From contig NW_004454216.1 in assembly GCF_000283155.1 (NCBI RefSeq), positions 14,039,100 through 14,103,099 on the forward strand: a stretch of 64,000 nucleotides of DNA, read 5' to 3'. Made by a program: the position numbers and the translations under genes. The stretch is from Ceratotherium simum simum. Taxonomy: Eukaryota; Chordata; Mammalia; Perissodactyla; Rhinocerotidae. Shown here piece after piece: positions 60,462 through 64,000 of this stretch; position 1 is the stretch's first letter, and each line of letters opens with the position of its first letter. The notes under the pieces are model-generated. The model ran no database searches. It was not told the DNA's origin and was given only the letters and a program-made list of their open reading frames with translations.

Positions 60462-61761
60462 AAGGACATTTGTGTCCATGGTGTTGGGAAAACTGGATAG
60501 CCACATGCAAAAAAATGAAAGTAGACCCTTACCTTACACCATACACAAAAATTAACTCCAAATGGATTAAAGACTTGAATGTAAGACCTGAAACTATGAA
60601 ACTTCTAGAAGAAAACATAGGCAGTACGCTCTTTGACATCGGTCTTAGCAACATATTTTCAAGCACCATGTCTGACCACGCAAGAGAAACAATAGAAAAA
60701 ATAAACAAATGGGACTACATCAAACTAAAAAGCTTCTGCACAGCAAAGGAAACCATCAACAAAACGAAAAGACAACCTAACAATTGGGAGAAGATTTTGC
60801 AAACCATACCTCTGATAAGGGGTTAACCTCCAAAATATATAAAGAACTCATGCATCTCAACAACAAAAAAACTAACAACCCAATTAAAAAATGGGCAAAA
60901 GACCTGAACAGACATTTCTCCAAAGAAGATATACAGATGGCCAACAGACACATGAAAAGATGTTCAAAATCATTAACTATCAGGGAAATGCAAATCAAAA
61001 CTACAATGAGATATCACCTCACGCCCGTCAGAATGGCTATAATTAACAAGACAGGAAACAACATGTGTTGGAGAGGATGTGGAGAGAAGGGAACTCTCAT
61101 ACACTGCTGGTGGGAGTGCAAACTGGTGCAGCCACCATGGAAAACAGTATGGAGATTTCTCAAAAAATCAAGGATAGAACTACCATATGATCCTGCTATT
61201 CCACTGCTGGGTATTTATCCAAAGAACTTGAAAACACCAATGTGTAAAGATACATGCACCCCTGTGTTCATTGCAGCGTTATTCACAATAGCCAAGACTT
61301 GGAAGCAACCTAAGTGCCCATCAAGGGACGAATGGATAAAGAAGATGTGGTATATATACACAATGGAATACTACTCAGCCATAAGAAACGATGAAATCCA
61401 GCCATTTGTGACAACATGAAAGGGTATTATGCAAAGTGAAATAAGTCAGAGGGAGAAGGTCAAATACCGTATGATTTCCTTCATTAAGTAGTAGATAATA
61501 ACAACAATAAACAAACACATAGAGACAGAGATTGGATTGGTGGTTACCAGAGGGGAAGAAGGGAGGGAGGAGGGCGAAAGGGATAATTCAGCACATGTGT
61601 GTGGTGATGGGTTGTAATTAGTATTTGGGTGGTGAACATGATGTAATCTATGCAGAAATAGAAGTATAATGATGTACACCTGAAATTTATACAATGTTGT
61701 AAACCAATGTTACTACAATAAACAAAAAATTAAAAAAAAAAAAAAAGGATATTTGTGTCCA
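60462..61761 (+). mobile_element. 5'-truncated L1 with 17-bp target-site duplication
   Basis: The duplication AAGGACATTTGTGTCCA (60462-60478) is matched by AAGGATATTTGTGTCCA (61745-61761), one mismatch. The insert holds the 3' third of ORF2, a 3'UTR (TAATGATGTACACCTGAAATT near 61667) and a poly-A tail ending near 61746. Roughly 1.27 kb remain of a ~6-kb element, so the insertion was 5'-truncated during target-primed reverse transcription. It is the youngest LINE in the window. Confidence 0.95.
60479..61419 (+). pseudogene. L1 ORF2 C-terminal fragment (broken)
   Basis: Residues downstream of the reverse transcriptase domain are recognisable, including [37 protein letters not shown], and [18 protein letters not shown]. 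The C-terminal Cys/His motif is [18 protein letters not shown] (spacing C-x3-C-x7-H-x4-C, 61066-61119). The two halves are in different frames. The shift falls at the T-run near 60795-60798 and looks like the loss of one base. An early TGA at 61417-61419 ends the frame before the usual C-terminus. The endonuclease and catalytic RT core are absent, so it is non-functional. Confidence 0.93.
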
Positions 61762-61789
61762 GAAAAGCAGACACTAGTTTCTGCTAAGG

Positions 61790-61899
61790 AATTGATAACA
61801 TTATAACATATGTATGTTTTATATATGTTTATATATAACATACATAAATTTACATATGATATACATATCATATTACATATGATACATATAATATACATA
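61790..61899. repeat. AT-rich low-complexity repeat (TATATG/CATATA)
   Basis: Alternating ATATAT, CATATG and ACATAC words form many short palindromes. The patch directly abuts a Tigger end at 61900. Confidence 0.8.
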
Positions 61900-61953
61900 C
61901 AGTCATCCCTTGGTATCCACGGGGGATTGGGTCCAGAACTCTCCTGCAGATTA
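61900..61953 (+). mobile_element. Terminal fragment of a Tigger-type DNA element
   Basis: CAGTCATCCCTTGGTATCCAC followed by GGGGGATTGGGTCCAG matches the conserved terminal inverted repeat of TcMar-Tigger elements (MER2-like). A TA dinucleotide precedes it, as expected at a mariner-class target. Only one end is present. Confidence 0.75.
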
Positions 61954-62089
61954 TATATATATATGTTCTAGATTTAATCTGGGTATCCCAAATTTTCATT
62001 ATCTCAGACCATCTGCCTTGGAATCTCTATTTTTTTCTTCAATAACTGATTAATCATAAGTTTAATTCTCAGAACAAGATCTTTGTGGT

Positions 62090-62605
62090 AGTATTTGATG
62101 GTTTCTTGCCAAATATCTATTCACCTCTTACTCTTTCAAAACAAAACTCAAATTTTTACCTGGTTATATTACTTCCTATAACAAAAAGCACATTGCTTTC
62201 CAGACATTTTTGCACCTAAATTTGGCCATAGGACTGAGTTCTGGCTTTGAGCTATTAAAGTGAAATATTTGTGGGAATGCTCTGAAAATTGCTGAAAGGG
62301 AATTGATTCAGCTGGAAGTTCGATATACCCTTCCACCTTTCCTCTTAGTTTTTAGCCTGAAGATCAGCAGTGATAGCTGGAGCACCAACAGCCATCTTGT
62401 AACATAAGGTTACTCTGAGGGTGGGAAGCCAGGTGCTGGGATGATACAGAAGAAAGAAACAATCTTGGATTCCTGAGAAATTGTGGAGCCACCATTCCTA
62501 CCTATAATTCCTACTTTCAGACTTTTTGTAAGTATGAGAGAAATAAGGTTCTATCTTGTTTAAGTCATTGTTATTTTTGTTGTTGCTGTTGTTGTTAAGC
62601 AAGAA
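62090..62605 (+). mobile_element. Probable MLT1-type LTR (ERVL-MaLR)
   Basis: 'ggccataggactgagttctggc', 'agcaccaacagccatcttgtaac', 'ggattcctgagaaattgtggagcc', and the AATAAGG..TCTTGTTTAAGTCATTGTTATTTTTG 3' part follow the MLT1-type LTR layout. The exact ends and duplication were not resolved. Confidence 0.45.
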
Positions 62606-64000
62606 TTCCAGCTGAGGCCAAACTAGTACTCAGAGTCTGATGGATCCATAGTTCAGCATCCCTCACTGCTAGCTATTAGTATGTGTTGTTAAGGATAGAT
62701 GGAAATCTAGTCCTCTTAACAAGGAATGAGTTGTTAAACTCAAATATGACTAGGTAATAATACTATTATTCATGGGTGAATTTATACCCATGTTTTCTCC
62801 AGGAGATTAGTTTTTTGTGTTGTGTCATTCCCTGTTTCTGTGTTAGGAGGGGCATTGTAAATCCACCTTGTAGGAAAAGTGACATCTTGCTTGGAATTGT
62901 GCATAAAGTGGAGTCCCCATTGCACAGAAACAGGGATAGCCTTATACTTCCTATGCAATACCCTTAAACAGTCCATTCATTCATTCAACAAGTATTTTTT
63001 TGAGTAGCTATTATGGGTCAAATAAATTACAGGAAGGCTTTGTTATTTCCTCATGTCCAATATCACATGGGTCACTTGTGAATTTGGAGAAAGTAGAAAA
63101 AAGAAAAGAAGAAAAATTGAACTGAATGAAAAAAGTTTAAATATTTGCCCCAAAGTTTTCTTTTCTTTAAAAAATAATTTTCTTGTGTTTAAAGAGAGGA
63201 CTATAATCTGCATTTTTCAAGATGGCACCAACCTATGAGTATAAATATTAATGTCAAATATTAATGCTCAAATTACAGGGGTTCATCACTGCCATTACAA
63301 AATTTCTCAGTACCCCTGCCTCAAAGTCTCCCAATCTTTTCTGGGCATCCTGGGGGAAGGGTCTCACATGTGCTTATGATCAGTTTGTTCATATTACTCA
63401 CCTACTGGTTGCTATGGTGCTTGCAAGACCCTTACATAGGAGTCTCACCATCCTGCCTCATGTCAGGATCTTTCAGGAGAACACCCCTCACCTGTAAAGA
63501 CGCCACATCCAGGTTCTCTCTGGGTTACAGAGCACCACACTGCCAAAGGATGCTGCATTCATGTCCAACGGTGCCAGGTGGGAGATTGACTTATTCCATG
63601 TAGAAATGAGCAGTGTATTTCTCTAGCCAACTCTGTCACCTTGATATACTACTGCTTATGTTCTGAGTATCCCAAAGTTTCCTATGGAAACATTTCTTGG
63701 CACTCTTATTTACAGCCCCTCAGTATGCAGTCCTTTATTATGCTCTATCTCTTGTGTCTCCATTGGAGACACCTAGGGTATGATGTTTTATCCCAACAGG
63801 TCTTTATTCTCCCATGTTCATCACCTCATGCTAATAGTTTGCAGGGAGGGCTACTGCCTTATCAGTTCATCAGATATAACAAACCCTGAATGCTAGTTTG
63901 GGCTCAAATGGCAACCCTGCTACACCAGAACTTAACTTGGACTCAGATGGCTTTGATAAAATAGCTAGTTGAGGATGAAGCTGTAATTTCTTGCTATTAT
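62606..64000. other. Unassigned sequence to window end
   Basis: 62968-63028 may be a short L2 3' end in reverse (CATTCATTCATTCAACAAGT). The less AT-rich 63270-63900 has several overlapping plus-strand ORFs of 77-82 codons without domains and may be an unrecognised old repeat. Confidence 0.4.

Noticed and set aside
1..64000. Bacterial or phage systems: operons, CRISPR, prophage, toxin-antitoxin
   Set aside because: No dense coding, no ribosome-binding-site-spaced ORFs, no regularly spaced repeats; the repeat content is that of a mammalian nuclear genome.

Overview
This window is nuclear DNA from a placental mammal, AT-rich and without a recognisable protein-coding gene, RNA gene or CRISPR array. 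The host lineage is suggested by a tRNA-derived SINE family whose head reads close to GGCCGGCCCCGTGGC..AGCGGTTAAGTGC, with 3' modules AGCAACTAGAAGGATGTGCA and GATGTTAGCTCAGGGC..ATCTTCCTCA. I recognise this as the ERE-type SINE of odd-toed ungulates (Perissodactyla). A rhinoceros or tapir looks slightly more likely than a horse from the tail variant, but that is a memory-based inference.

The sequence is a layered record of transposons. Ancient layers are L2 LINEs (long copies at 24190-26440, 45025-46840, 48205-50480 and 57240-59365), MIR and MIR3 SINEs, an L3/CR1 relic and old L1M pieces. Middle layers are hAT and Tigger DNA elements (MER20 at 47723-47933, a MER1-type element at 48413-48612, a MER58-like element at 41810-42989, a MER5-type element near 58500), a solo LTR with a 5-bp duplication (48664-49509), a probable MLT1-type LTR and a short retroviral protease relic (21517-21726). 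The youngest layer is the perissodactyl SINEs and a 5'-truncated L1 (60479-61744). Six insertions are bounded by target-site duplications of 13 bp or more; the 11-bp SINE and 5-bp LTR duplications are further support.

Layout: 1-9000 has two SINEs, L2 and MIR pieces, and a perfect 72-bp inverted repeat inside a MIR. 9000-24000 has MIR, L2, old L1, one SINE and the protease relic. 24000-34000 is dominated by L2. 34000-43000 holds a SINE-in-SINE nest and a three-level hAT/L1/SINE nest. 43000-51000 is MIR and minus-strand L2 with nested insertions. 51000-64000 has L1, L3, L2, MER5-type, the young L1, a Tigger end and an LTR.

Open reading frames over 100 codons are either pieces of L1, SINE or L2 or unconvincing. 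The best candidate for unusual biology is the inverted repeat at 8257-8453, which reads as a replication template-switch scar and would fold into a long hairpin if transcribed. The region is best described as intergenic or deep intronic. Family names are from memory without a database search.
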